A stretch of 64,000 nucleotides of DNA from NCBI RefSeq assembly GCF_010731815.2, contig NZ_AP022593.1, positions 4,712,001-4,776,000 of the forward strand, given 5' to 3'. Position numbers and translations under genes: made by a program. Shown here in pieces: positions 32,929-42,838 of this stretch (within the stretch, counting starts at the first letter, position 1; every line of letters starts with the position of its first letter). The notes beneath the pieces are model-generated. The model was not told where the DNA came from, did no database searches, and saw only the letters and a list, made by a program, of their open reading frames with translations. The stretch is from Mycolicibacterium arabiense (GTDB lineage Bacteria; Actinomycetota; Actinomycetes; Mycobacteriales; Mycobacteriaceae).

Positions 32929-34098
32929 CTAGGCCTTGAGCACCCCGAGGCGCCGGATCGCCTCGTCCATCGTGTCGTCGCGCTTGCAGAAGGCGAAGCG
33001 CACCAGGTGATTCCAGTCCCCGAGGTGGGGAGCGCGCGGGTCGCAGAATGCCGACATCGGAATCGCGGCCACACCGGCGCGTTCGGGCAGCTCCGCGCAG
33101 AACGTGGCACTGTCGGTGTAGCCGAGCGGGCGCGGGTCCGCGCACAGGAAGTACGTCCCGTGACTCGCGTGCACGCCGAAGCCGATGTCGGTCAGCGCCG
33201 CGGCGAGCCGGTCGCGTCTGCCTTGGAACGACGTGCGCAGGTCGGCGACCCAGCCGTCCTCGTCGTCGAGCGCCTTGGCGACGGCCGGTTGGAACGGCGC
33301 GCCGCCGACGTAGCTCAGGTACTGCTTGGCGGCACGGATGCCTGCAATCAGATTGGCTGGGGCACAGGCCCATCCGATCTTCCAGCCGGTGACGTTGAAC
33401 ATCTTCGCCGCACTCGAGATCGTGACGGTGCGTTCGGCCATGCCGGGGTAGGACGCCAGCGGGATGTGCCTGTGCCCGTCGAACGTCAGCGTCTCGTACA
33501 CCTCGTCGGTGATCACCAGCAGATCGTTGGCGACGGTGATCTCGGCGATGGCCCGCAGCTCGTCGTCACCGGCGACCATCCCGGTCGGGTTGTGCGGCGA
33601 GTTGACGATCAGTGCCCTCGTCCTCGGCGTCACCGCGGCTCGCAGCGCGTCGACGTCGATGACGAAGCCGGGGCCATCGGTCGCCATGGGGACCGTGACG
33701 CGGTGGCAGCCCGCCATGGCCAGCACGGGGGAGTAGCTGTCGTAGAAGGGCTCGACGAGGATCACCTCCGAGCCGGGTTCGATCAGGCCGATCACCGAGG
33801 CGGCGATGGCCTCGGTCGCGCCGACGGTGACGAGCACCTCGGTGTCGGGATCGTACGTCACCCCGTAGAGGCGTTGGCGCTGGGCGGCGATGGCCTCGCG
33901 CAGCGGCGCGATCCCCAGGCCAGGCGGGTACTGGTTGACGCCGTCGCCGATCGCGTCCTGGGCCGTCTCGAGCATTGCGGCCGGCCCGTCCTCGTCGGGG
34001 AAACCCTGCCCGAGGTTCACCGCGCCGATCCGCGCGGCCAGCGCCGACATCTCCGCGAAGATCGTCACCGCGTAGGGCTTGAGCCGTTCGACCGTCAT
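32929..34098 (-). CDS. dapC: class I/II PLP aminotransferase (DapC-like)
   Basis: A fold-type I aminotransferase of 389 residues, corresponding to Rv0858c, annotated as N-succinyldiaminopimelate aminotransferase of the lysine/meso-DAP route. The PLP-lysine motif SSAAKMFNVTGWKIGWA, the NSPHNPTG motif and the phosphate-binding GATEAIAAS are present. The start at 34098 has a TACCCT -10 box 8 nt upstream (34112-34107), implying a leaderless mRNA. Related enzymes act as kynurenine or methionine aminotransferases, so the substrate remains uncertain. Confidence 0.88.
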   Translation of the reverse strand: MTVERLKPYAVTIFAEMSALAARIGAVNLGQGFPDEDGPAAMLETAQDAIGDGVNQYPPGLGIAPLREAIAAQRQRLYGVTYDPDTEVLVTVGATEAIAASVIGLIEPGSEVILVEPFYDSYSPVLAMAGCHRVTVPMATDGPGFVIDVDALRAAVTPRTRALIVNSPHNPTGMVAGDDELRAIAEITVANDLLVITDEVYETLTFDGHRHIPLASYPGMAERTVTISSAAKMFNVTGWKIGWACAPANLIAGIRAAKQYLSYVGGAPFQPAVAKALDDEDGWVADLRTSFQGRRDRLAAALTDIGFGVHASHGTYFLCADPRPLGYTDSATFCAELPERAGVAAIPMSAFCDPRAPHLGDWNHLVRFAFCKRDDTMDEAIRRLGVLKA

Positions 34099-34162
34099 GT
34101 CCGTCGAGGGTAGGCGAGCGCCCGGGGGAATGAATCGAGCCGCCCCGACGCTGAGGGGAGTC

Positions 34163-35266
34163 ATGACGTTCACGCTCGCGGCCGACGCGGCCCTGCTCAA
34201 GCCCGTCCGCATCGGTGACACCACCGCAGAGAACCGAATCTTCATGGCGCCGTTGACCAGATCGCGTGCCCACGCCGACGGCACCCCGTCGGACCTCGCT
34301 GCTCAGTACTACGCGCAGCGTGCCGCAGCCGGCCTGATCATCTCCGAGGCCACGGCCATCTCGCGCGAGTCCAACGGCGCGTACGCCAACACGCCGGGCA
34401 ACTACACCGACGGGCACCAGGCCAAGTGGGCCGAGATCGCCGCCGCCGTGCACGAGGCGGGCGGACGCATGTTCATGCAGCTGTGGCACGTAGGCCGGAT
34501 GGGTCACCCCGAAATCAGCGGCGTCGAGACGGTGGGCCCGTCGGCCATCGCCGCCGACATGTCGGCCCACACGCCGTCGGGCAAGCAGCCGCTGCCGGTT
34601 CCCCGGGCGCTCGAGGTCGACGAGATCGCGACCATCGTCGACCAGTTCCGGCTCGCCGCACGCCGCGCGATCGACGCGGGCATGGACGGTGTCGAGATCC
34701 ACGGGGCCAACGGCTACCTGCTGCACGAGTTCGCCTCGGACGTCGTGAACCAGCGCACCGACGCCTACGGCGGTTCGCCGGAGAACCGGGCCCGATTCAC
34801 CGCGGAGGTCGTCGAGGCGGTGGCGGCCGAGATCGGACCCGGTCGCGTGGGGCTGCGGCTCTCTCCCGGCGGCGGCGCGGGTGACGTGCGCGAGGTCGAC
34901 ACGGTGTCCACCTACGAAGCGCTGGTGGAGCGGATCGCCCCGCTCGACATCGCCTACCTGCACCTGCTGATCGACCCCAGCACGCCGACCTTCGGCGCGC
35001 TGCGGGCGCTGTGGGCAGGTGCGCTGGTGCTCAACACCGGTCGCGAGGTCGACACCGACTTCTGCCAGATGGAGTCCCTGGCCGGGTGGGGCGCGATCAG
35101 CGCCGCCGCCGTGGGCCGCGCCTTCCTGGCCAACCCGGACCTGATCGACCGTCTGCTGCTCGGCGCCGAGCTGAACGAACCGGACGTCGCGACGTTCTAC
35201 GCGCCGGGCCCCGCCGGCTACGTCGACTACCCGACGCTCGACGAGGTCCGCGTCGCCTCCGCCTAG
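34163..35266 (+). CDS. Old Yellow Enzyme-type ene-reductase (alkene reductase)
   Basis: An FMN-dependent NADH:flavin oxidoreductase of the Old Yellow Enzyme family, 367 residues, reducing activated C=C bonds such as those of enones or nitro compounds. The barrel start MAPLTRSRA (about 32-40), the substrate-binding HGAN (about 177-180, His/Asn pair) and SDVVNQRTDAYGGSPENRAR for FMN are intact. ATG 34163 has GAGGGGAG upstream. It is divergent from dapC and ends before a very strong hairpin. Confidence 0.9.
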   Translation: MTFTLAADAALLKPVRIGDTTAENRIFMAPLTRSRAHADGTPSDLAAQYYAQRAAAGLIISEATAISRESNGAYANTPGNYTDGHQAKWAEIAAAVHEAGGRMFMQLWHVGRMGHPEISGVETVGPSAIAADMSAHTPSGKQPLPVPRALEVDEIATIVDQFRLAARRAIDAGMDGVEIHGANGYLLHEFASDVVNQRTDAYGGSPENRARFTAEVVEAVAAEIGPGRVGLRLSPGGGAGDVREVDTVSTYEALVERIAPLDIAYLHLLIDPSTPTFGALRALWAGALVLNTGREVDTDFCQMESLAGWGAISAAAVGRAFLANPDLIDRLLLGAELNEPDVATFYAPGPAGYVDYPTLDEVRVASA

Positions 35267-35293
35267 GAAGCCCGCCCATACCGTTTTGCCCGC

Positions 35294-35348
35294 GAGCAGA
35301 CGCAAAAGCCCCTCATCCCACGGGATCGAGGGGTTTTTGCGTCTGCTC
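35294..35348 (+). terminator. long palindromic hairpin/terminator
   Basis: Arms at 35294-35314 and 35328-35348 are complementary over 21 bp with one G-U. The 13-nt loop itself contains ATCCC/GGGAT, so the RNA could form an almost continuous 26-bp helix. The flanking CGCGAGCAGACGCAAAA/TTTTTGCGTCTGCTCGT is reminiscent of palindromes repeated in other mycobacterial intergenic regions (recollection, unchecked). Confidence 0.75.
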
Positions 35349-35514
35349 GTGACGGGCTGTGAGGCCGCTTTGGTACTCCGACGTGCCCATACTCCCAACC
35401 AACGGGTTGGGCGAGGCTGCTAGGCTCGGCCTGCGAGGACTACCCTCCACGTGGGCTCCCGGCTGCGGTGAACCCTCTCGACCCCGAACCCAATATGGAC
35501 CTGGAGAGTCAGAC

Positions 35515-36726
<1,212 letters not shown>

Positions 36727-36745
36727 GAGCAGGGGACCAGAAATC

Positions 36746-38893
36746 ATGGCAGAGAACACGATTCAGTGGGACCAGGATGCCGACGGCATCGTCACCCTGA
36801 CGTTGGACGACCCGACCGGGTCGGCCAACGTGATGAACGAGCACTACCAGGAATCCATGCACAACGTCGTCGAACGGCTTGCTGCGGAGAAGGATTCGAT
36901 TACCGGCGTGGTGATCACCAGCGCGAAGAAGACCTTCTTCGCCGGTGGCGACCTCAAGGGAATGATCAACCTCGGGCCCGAGAACGCCGGTGAGGCGTTC
37001 GCGATGGTCGAGGCCGTCAAGCGTGACCTGCGTGCGCTCGAGACCCTCGGCAAGCCCGTCGTCGCCGCGATCAACGGCGCCGCGCTCGGTGGCGGTCTGG
37101 AGATCGCGCTGGCGTGTCACCACCGCATCGCCGCCGACGTGAAGGGCAGCCAGATCGGCCTGCCCGAGGTCACTCTCGGCCTGCTGCCCGGTGGCGGCGG
37201 CGTGACGCGCACCGTGCGCATGTTCGGCATCCAGAAGGCCTTCATGGAGATCCTGAGCCAGGGCACGCGTTTCAAGCCCGGCAAGGCCAAGGAGACCGGT
37301 CTGGTCGACGAACTCGTCGGCTCGGTCGAGGAACTCGTCCCGGCCGCCAAGGCGTGGATCAAGGCCAACCCCGAATCCCACACTCAGCCGTGGGATGCCA
37401 AGGGCTACAAGATGCCCGGCGGCACCCCGAGCCACCCCGCACTCGCAGGAATCCTGCCGTCGTTCCCGGCGCTGCTGAAGAAGCAGCTCAAGGGTGCGCC
37501 GATGCCCGCGCCGCGCGCGATCCTCGACGCGGCCGTCGAAGGTGCGCAGGTCGACTTCGACACCGCCAGCCGCATCGAGAGCCGCTACTTCACGCAGCTC
37601 GTCACCGGCCAGGTCGCGAAGAACATGATCCAGGCGTTCTTCCTGGACCTGCAGTACATCAACTCGGGCGGTTCGCGTCCCGACGGCATCGGCAAGACGC
37701 CGATCACCAAGATCGGCGTGCTGGGCGCGGGCATGATGGGCGCCGGAATCGCCTACGTGTCGGCCAAGGCCGGCTTCGACGTCGTGCTCAAGGACGTCAG
37801 CACCGAGGCTGCCGAGAAGGGCAAGAACTACTCCGAGAAGATCGAGGCAAAGGCGCTCGAGCGCGGCCGCACCACGCAGGAGCGCTCCGACGCGCTGCTG
37901 GCCCGCATCACTCCGACGGCCGACGCCGCGGACTTCGCCGGTGTCGACTTCGTCATCGAGGCGGTGTTCGAGTCGGTCGAGCTGAAGCATCAGGTGTTCC
38001 AGGAGATCGAGGACATCGTCGAGCCCAACGCCCTGCTGGGGTCGAACACCTCGACGCTGCCGATCACCAGCCTGGCGACCGGCGTGAAGCGCCAGGACGA
38101 CTTCATCGGCATCCACTTCTTCTCGCCGGTCGACAAGATGCCGCTGGTGGAGATCATCAAGGGCGAGAAGACCTCTGACGAGGCGCTGGCCCGCGTGTTC
38201 GACTACACGCTGGCCATCGGCAAGACGCCGATCGTGGTGAACGACAGCCGCGGGTTCTTCACCTCGCGCGTCATCGGCACCTTCGTCAACGAGGCCCTGG
38301 CCATGCTCGGCGAGGGCGTCGCCCCCGCCAGCATCGAGCAGGCGGGATCGCAGGCCGGGTACCCGGCGCCGCCGCTGCAGCTGTCCGACGAGCTCAACCT
38401 CGAGCTGATGCACAAGATCGCCGTAGCGACCCGCAAGGGCGTCGAGGAGTCGGGTGGCACGTACGAGCCGCACCCGGCCGAGGCCGTCGTCGAGAAGATG
38501 ATCGAGATCGGTCGTCCGTCGCGTCTCAAGGGTGCCGGTTTCTACGCCTACACCGACGGCAAGCGCACCGGACTGTGGGAGGGGTTGAAGGAGACCTTCA
38601 ACTCCGGTTCCACGTCGATCCCGTTGCAGGACATGATCGATCGGATGCTCTTCGCCGAGGCGATCGAGACGCAGAAGTGCATCGACGAGGGCGTGCTGAC
38701 CTCGACGGCGGATGCGAACATCGGCTCGATCATGGGCATCGGCTTCCCGCCCTACACCGGCGGGTCGGCGCAGTTCATCGTCGGCTACGAGGGTGCGGGA
38801 GGCGTCGGCAAGGCAGCCTTCGTCGCCCGGGCGAAGGAACTCGCCGAGAAGTACGGCGAGCGGTTCACTCCGCCGGCGTCACTGACCAGCTAG
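36746..38893 (+). CDS. fadB: fatty-acid oxidation complex alpha subunit FadB
   Basis: A bifunctional enoyl-CoA hydratase/3-hydroxyacyl-CoA dehydrogenase of 715 residues, partner of FadA (Rv0860). The N-terminal crotonase domain (about 5-200) has an oxyanion loop in FFAGGDLKGM and NGAALGGGLEIALACHHR. The dehydrogenase domain (about 320-620) has the NAD motif GVLGAGMMGAGIAYVSAKAG and the HFFSPVDKMPLVEI catalytic region. ATG 36746 follows GAGCAGGGGACC. A strong terminator lies just after the stop. Confidence 0.96.
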   Translation: MAENTIQWDQDADGIVTLTLDDPTGSANVMNEHYQESMHNVVERLAAEKDSITGVVITSAKKTFFAGGDLKGMINLGPENAGEAFAMVEAVKRDLRALETLGKPVVAAINGAALGGGLEIALACHHRIAADVKGSQIGLPEVTLGLLPGGGGVTRTVRMFGIQKAFMEILSQGTRFKPGKAKETGLVDELVGSVEELVPAAKAWIKANPESHTQPWDAKGYKMPGGTPSHPALAGILPSFPALLKKQLKGAPMPAPRAILDAAVEGAQVDFDTASRIESRYFTQLVTGQVAKNMIQAFFLDLQYINSGGSRPDGIGKTPITKIGVLGAGMMGAGIAYVSAKAGFDVVLKDVSTEAAEKGKNYSEKIEAKALERGRTTQERSDALLARITPTADAADFAGVDFVIEAVFESVELKHQVFQEIEDIVEPNALLGSNTSTLPITSLATGVKRQDDFIGIHFFSPVDKMPLVEIIKGEKTSDEALARVFDYTLAIGKTPIVVNDSRGFFTSRVIGTFVNEALAMLGEGVAPASIEQAGSQAGYPAPPLQLSDELNLELMHKIAVATRKGVEESGGTYEPHPAEAVVEKMIEIGRPSRLKGAGFYAYTDGKRTGLWEGLKETFNSGSTSIPLQDMIDRMLFAEAIETQKCIDEGVLTSTADANIGSIMGIGFPPYTGGSAQFIVGYEGAGGVGKAAFVARAKELAEKYGERFTPPASLTS

Positions 38894-38953
38894 TCCGAAC
38901 ACGCGAAGAGCCCCGAATCCGCCTTGGATTCGGGGCTTTTCGCGTACCGGTGG
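38882..38953 (+). repeat. direct repeat copy 1 (fadB end plus terminator)
   Basis: About 72 bp that includes the last codons of fadB (CTGACCA...), GTCCGAACACGCGAAGAGCC and the following hairpin up to CGCGTACCGGTGG. A close copy in the same orientation lies at 39735-39804. The two copies bracket one SDR gene. Confidence 0.75.
38902..38944. terminator. fadB terminator, 19-bp stem
   Basis: Arms 38902-38920 and 38926-38944 are complementary over 19 bp with one G-U and a 5-nt loop. It ends in TTTTCGCG and separates the convergent fadB and SDR genes. Confidence 0.85.
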
Positions 38954-38974
38954 CCGCTGCGGATGATTGGAACC

Positions 38975-39685
38975 TCACTGGGTGATGCCGGCATACATTT
39001 CGCTCGGCGGTTGAGCCAGCAGTGCTTTCACTGCCCTGGTATCGGCGTCGGCTAGTACCTCGTCCAACCCGGACTCGAGGCCGTCGAGTGCCTGACGGAT
39101 CACCTCGGCAGGGTCGTTCTTGGGCATGTCGACTCCGGCCAGCATGTCGGTGTCGGTGGCTGACAGGTGTAGCCCGAGGACTCGAGTTCCTTGGGCAGCC
39201 AATTCGAGTCGGGTGCTGTTGGTCAGCTGCCACTGCGCGGCCTTGGCTACCGCGTAGGCACCGTTGCCGGGGAACACTTGGAAGGATCCGACCGACAGCA
39301 CGTTGAGGATGGCGCCACCGCCGTTGCCTGCCAGGATCGGCGCGAAGGCGCGTGTCATCGACAGCGTGCCCCAGAAGTGCGTGGCCAGTTCGAGGCGAAT
39401 GGCGTCGAGATCACCCGACACCAGGTTCTGCATCGTCATCACGCCGGCGTTGTTGATCACCACGTCGACGTCGGTGGCGGTGCTGGCGACCGCTGCCACC
39501 ATCGCCTCATCCGTGATGTCGAGGGAGATCGGCACGATCCGTGCGTCACCGCCGGGAACGGTTTCCGCCCGCCGCGCCGCGGCATAGACCTTGGCGGCAC
39601 CCCGCTCGATCGACTGCCGGACGAACTCCGCACCCAAACCGCGGTTGGCGCCGGTGACCAGGACTGTTGCATCTCGTAGTTCCAC
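38975..39685 (-). CDS. short-chain dehydrogenase/reductase
   Basis: A 236-residue SDR with VTGANRGLG (about 10-18), NNAGV (about 78-82) and a catalytic region around VLSVGS and YAVAKAAQW. It is a paralogue of the SDR at 23761 (GLGxEFVRQ, AFAPILAGNGGGAILNVLS). The GTG at 39685 is preceded by TAGGGT with a 6-nt gap (39697-39692), so it is probably leaderless. The gene is bracketed by two direct repeats of the fadB terminator, suggesting that it was inserted between fadB and the next gene. Confidence 0.88.
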   Translation of the reverse strand: MELRDATVLVTGANRGLGAEFVRQSIERGAAKVYAAARRAETVPGGDARIVPISLDITDEAMVAAVASTATDVDVVINNAGVMTMQNLVSGDLDAIRLELATHFWGTLSMTRAFAPILAGNGGGAILNVLSVGSFQVFPGNGAYAVAKAAQWQLTNSTRLELAAQGTRVLGLHLSATDTDMLAGVDMPKNDPAEVIRQALDGLESGLDEVLADADTRAVKALLAQPPSEMYAGITQ

Positions 39686-39734
39686 CCCTCGACCCTAGGA
39701 TGTGACATCAGTGTCAGCTTCAAGTCGGGATCCG

Positions 39735-39804
39735 CTGACCACTGGTCCGAACACGCGAAGAGCCCCGAATCCACCGTGGACTCGGGGCTTTCGCGTACCA
39801 GTGG
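39735..39804 (+). repeat. direct repeat copy 2 (duplicated terminator)
   Basis: Matches copy 1 from CTGACCA through GTCCGAACACGCGAAGAGCC to CGCGTACCAGTGG, with small differences. In this copy the flanks CCACTGGT and ACCAGTGG are also complementary, so the whole element is one large palindrome. Confidence 0.75.
39754..39795. terminator. terminator hairpin after the low-complexity exported protein
   Basis: CGCGAAGAGCCCCGAATCC pairs with GGACTCGGGGCTTTCGCG, with one mismatch and one bulge, loop ACCGT. It lies 11 bp past the stop of the minus-strand gene at 39807. Confidence 0.75.
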
Positions 39805-39806
39805 GG

Positions 39807-41096
39807 TCAGGCGTCGCTGCTGCTGCTCGCCCCATCGCCTGAGTCGCTGTCCGACCCGTTGTCCGAGGTCGAGCCACCCGCGCTGTCCGCGTCAGTGGAT
39901 GCGCCGGTGGTGGCACCAGCCGGTTCGTCGCCAGTGGGGTCGGATCCACCCGACGCGCTGCCGGCAGCGTCGGCGCCGACCTTGCCAGGCTCGGCCTTGA
40001 CGCTGTCTCGAGTCAGCGAATCCTTGATCGTGGAATCGGATTCCGCGTCGTCGGTGCCGGCCGCGGTGCCCGCCGTCTCGTCGGTTGTCTCGACGTCGGC
40101 GGGGACGGTATCGGTGGCCTCTTCGTCGGTGGATGTGGTTGCCGCCGGTGTCGAAGGCGACTCGTCAGTGGGCGGCGGATCGGCCGGCGATGCCTCCCCG
40201 GTTGCATCAGAGTCACCGGGAGCGATTGCTGCCGTGGTGTTCTCGGCGGGGTCCTCGACGGCCGCCGCGGTGTCGGGCGCCGTGGCGACGGTCGCCGTCA
40301 GCGTGGCAGCGGGCGTCGCCTGCAGCGCTGCGATGATCGAGTCGCGGATGAAGGGCAGCGTGCCCGTGGTGAAGCTGTCGAGTTGAGCGAACACGTTGAG
40401 TGCCACGTCCGCGAACCCGTGCTGGATTGCGTTGAGCACGTTGATGGGATTCAGTGTCGTGACGGCGTTCAACACCGACTGGGTGCTCGAGACGATCTGC
40501 TGCACGAGCGGTTTCAGGCCGGTGTCGAACCCGATGCCGACGGTCGATGCGACCGCGGCCAACGCGAGGCTCAGGCCGGCGTTGAACAGCGCAGGCACCA
40601 GCGCCTGACCGACCGCGAACGGCCGCTGCAGCACGTCCTGCAGTGGCGTCCACACGCCCGTGATCAAGTTGACGATCGGGTTCAGGCCGCTGGCGATCAC
40701 GCTGTCTATCGCGCCGTTGACGTCCCCGACCGCGAGCTTCGAGAATGCGATCTGCAGCGTCGCGGGGAGCCCGGCAGCCAGATCGCCCAGCGCCGCGCCA
40801 CCGGCATTGACGGCTTGCAGCAGCTGGCCCGCGGTCGTGATCTGGTTCGTCACGATCTGATGCAGGATCGGGAAGGGGTTGGCGATCTCGCTACGGATCG
40901 TGTTGGTCAGCCAGGTGCCCGCGGCATCGACCACGGGCGTGAAGACCTCGATGGGGTTGTCGATCGCCGCACTGAGCTGGACGGCGGGCAGTTGCACGTC
41001 GGGGTGCGGGGCGATCGGTGCCACCGCGATGACGCTGGCGCCGACGAGTGCGATGCCTGCGGTGACGTACGGCCTCAAGGCCATCTGCATGGACAT
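39807..41096 (-). CDS. exported low-complexity protein, hypothetical
   Basis: 429 residues. A signal-like N-terminus (LRPYVTAGIALVGASVIAVA) leads into a moderately hydrophobic, helix-rich region (about 30-265) similar in style to many mycobacterial exported proteins related to PE-type or surface proteins. From about 270 to the end the protein is Ala/Asp/Ser/Thr/Glu-rich and very acidic, predicted disordered. The start is probably ATG 41096 (MSMQMALRP). There is no PE or PPE motif. Probably a cell-envelope or surface protein; function unknown. Confidence 0.72.
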   Translation of the reverse strand: MSMQMALRPYVTAGIALVGASVIAVAPIAPHPDVQLPAVQLSAAIDNPIEVFTPVVDAAGTWLTNTIRSEIANPFPILHQIVTNQITTAGQLLQAVNAGGAALGDLAAGLPATLQIAFSKLAVGDVNGAIDSVIASGLNPIVNLITGVWTPLQDVLQRPFAVGQALVPALFNAGLSLALAAVASTVGIGFDTGLKPLVQQIVSSTQSVLNAVTTLNPINVLNAIQHGFADVALNVFAQLDSFTTGTLPFIRDSIIAALQATPAATLTATVATAPDTAAAVEDPAENTTAAIAPGDSDATGEASPADPPPTDESPSTPAATTSTDEEATDTVPADVETTDETAGTAAGTDDAESDSTIKDSLTRDSVKAEPGKVGADAAGSASGGSDPTGDEPAGATTGASTDADSAGGSTSDNGSDSDSGDGASSSSDA

Positions 41097-41509
41097 ATCG
41101 GTTCGGAATCCCTTCGTTCGGTCAATCTGGTCCCCCGGCGAGCAGAACTTACCCATCAGTAAGTTCGGGCTGGTACGGAATCGAGCGAAGTGGGTGCGGA
41201 TGACACTTGGCAAGCGCTGCCACATTACGAATACGTAACGTAGCTGCTAGAGGCCATGATCAGCGCGTGAGGGAAGCGCGGCTAACCGGCTATCGAGTGA
41301 ACGTGTTAGCCGGTCTCATCAGTTGATCTTGATCAGCGGCCCGATGGAGAGGGCGGACTCGTCGCCAACATGGCGACCCTGCTGCCGTCAGCTATCTCTA
41401 GCCGTCGGCAACTCCGTGCTTGCCACGTTGGTGCCCGGCTGGATGGGCATTCGGATTGCTCGCGTCCACATCGTGAGACGGACGCGCCGCGGGACGGCTG
41501 ATTCCGTCG
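41097..41509. other. intergenic region with two dyads, no gene seen
   Basis: No convincing coding frame. It holds a perfect 8-bp inverted repeat GAACTTAC-N6-GTAAGTTC (41145-41152, 41159-41166) upstream of the exported protein at 39807, and a second dyad TTACG-N4-CGTAA at 41225-41238. Both look like regulator binding sites. Confidence 0.6.
41145..41166. promoter_or_regulatory. inverted repeat, probable operator
   Basis: GAACTTAC and GTAAGTTC are perfect 8-bp arms around a 6-nt centre, 49 bp upstream of the start of the exported low-complexity protein. Confidence 0.55.
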
Positions 41510-41938
41510 TCAGAAGGAGCCCATGTCGGCCGACAGCCAGTGCTGCGGCGTCATGAAGATCGCGACGTGCTCACCGAGGTTCTCCCGGGCGAAGTCGAGG
41601 TAGCGGTCGGCCGCGTCGCCGCTCAGGTACCGGCGGGTGACCTCTTCGAGCTGTGCATCGGTACCAGGTTCGATCCGGCTTACGGGTCCGTCGACCGCGA
41701 CGTAGCGGGTGGTCGGCTCGACTCGGTCGATCATGAGCGAGAACTGGCCGGCCGCTTCGATCAGCCGATGCTTGCGGGATCCCGAGCCCGTCAGCACCCA
41801 CAGCTCGCCACGCGGGGTGTAGTGGTACCAGATGGGCAACGTCAGTGGGCCGCGGTCGGTACCGGCGGACACGGACAGCGCACCGACGTGCTGCGGTTCA
41901 GCCAGGAAAGCTTCGCGTTCGTCCTTGGAGAGAGCCAT
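41510..41938 (-). CDS. PPOX-class flavin/F420-binding protein
   Basis: A 142-residue split-barrel protein of the pyridoxamine-phosphate-oxidase-like superfamily, which in mycobacteria commonly binds F420 or FMN. Recognisable segments are the N-terminal LSKDEREAFLAEP, the strand LTLPIWYHYTPRGELWVLTG, the phosphate-binding GSRKHRL and TRYVAVDGPVSRIEPG. The start is ATG 41938. Function is unknown beyond a likely redox role. The DUF2505 gene lies just upstream on the same strand (39 bp), so the two may be co-transcribed. Confidence 0.82.
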   Translation of the reverse strand: MALSKDEREAFLAEPQHVGALSVSAGTDRGPLTLPIWYHYTPRGELWVLTGSGSRKHRLIEAAGQFSLMIDRVEPTTRYVAVDGPVSRIEPGTDAQLEEVTRRYLSGDAADRYLDFARENLGEHVAIFMTPQHWLSADMGSF

Positions 41939-41977
41939 GACGCCAGGCTAGTCAGCCGTCCTGACACGAGGAGGTGC

Positions 41978-42484
41978 TCAGGAGTGGGCGTCGAGCCAGG
42001 TGTCGGTGACGCGGACGATGTCGACGATCCCGTCGGCGAGCAGCCCGGCGACGAAGGCTGCGATCTTGCCGCCGATGATCGGCACGTTCACGTCGACCTC
42101 CGCCGTGCCCGTCAGTGCCGTTCCGGATCCAACCGCTTGCATGCTGACCGAACCCTGGCCGGAGAGAGGCGTTCGAGGCGCATGAATGGTGATTTCGCCG
42201 TCGACCGTGGTGCCGTCGATGGCGAACCACCGTTCGTGCTGAACGACGTGCAGCGAGCCGAGTCGCAGCCGCTGCAGCGGTCCGGGCAGCTGATCGCCGC
42301 CGAAGCGCATGGTCATCTGCATCGTGGTGATTCCCGCGCAGTCGGTCTCGAAAGTGTCGAGCGTGGGGGAGCCACCCTCGACGAAGGCCAGGCGCGCCCG
42401 CCAGTATTCCGGGTCGTCGAATGCGGCACGGATCTGGCGAATGTCATGCGGCGAACTGGCGGCGAGGTTGATCGAGCGCGGCAC
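41978..42484 (-). CDS. DUF2505 family protein
   Basis: A 168-residue DUF2505 protein with an SRPBCC-like ligand-binding fold. The N-terminal AASSPHDIRQIRAAFDDPEYWRARL and the glycine-rich strand VDVNVPIIGGKIAAFVAGLL are typical of the mycobacterial family. No catalytic residues can be named. It has 39 bp to the following PPOX gene on the same strand. Confidence 0.8.
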   Translation of the reverse strand: MPRSINLAASSPHDIRQIRAAFDDPEYWRARLAFVEGGSPTLDTFETDCAGITTMQMTMRFGGDQLPGPLQRLRLGSLHVVQHERWFAIDGTTVDGEITIHAPRTPLSGQGSVSMQAVGSGTALTGTAEVDVNVPIIGGKIAAFVAGLLADGIVDIVRVTDTWLDAHS

Positions 42485-42838
42485 AGCACGGCACGCTACC
42501 GACGTGCGGCGCCGACGGGGGATCGGCGACCGGCGGCGTCGAGAATTGGCTAACTATTTGGAGTTGCTTGTAATTGGTTCATTCGGTGGTCGACGGTGCC
42601 CAGCGCCATCGATGATTAAACAGGCGTATAGCTGTACTCGATGTAGCGATGTTGGCCTCACCCCGTCGCGAGGCGAGGCGCTTGACCTGCGCGGGGGCGG
42701 ATGGGCGGTCCGACCGGCGCTCGACGGTTGGGCGAAACACGCGGGCTTTGCTGCCGTTGCCGTGATCGTCTCGACTTGGACCGCCCGATGTGACCCATAT
42801 CTCCCAAAATTGGGACACCTCTGCTAGCTTTGGCAACC
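42485..42838. other. intergenic region, no gene seen
   Basis: About 350 bp, with an AT-richer stretch at 42545-42650. Short open frames on both strands show no recognisable protein. The only signal I support is the -10 TAGCTT at 42825-42830. Confidence 0.5.
42825..42830 (+). promoter_or_regulatory. leaderless promoter -10 of the small CSCGW protein
   Basis: TAGCTT lies 8 nt before ATG 42839; no Shine-Dalgarno is present. Confidence 0.5.

Noticed and set aside
35359..35514. 52-residue N-terminal extension of FadA
   Set aside because: It spans the promoter region and does not resemble thiolases; the family start is at 35515.
39807..41096. PE/PPE or PE_PGRS protein
   Set aside because: There is no PE or PPE N-terminal motif and no Gly-Gly-Ala repeats, only an exported, acidic low-complexity tail.
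42309..42827. 172-codon plus-strand frame
   Set aside because: Half of it is antisense to DUF2505 and the rest has no family features.
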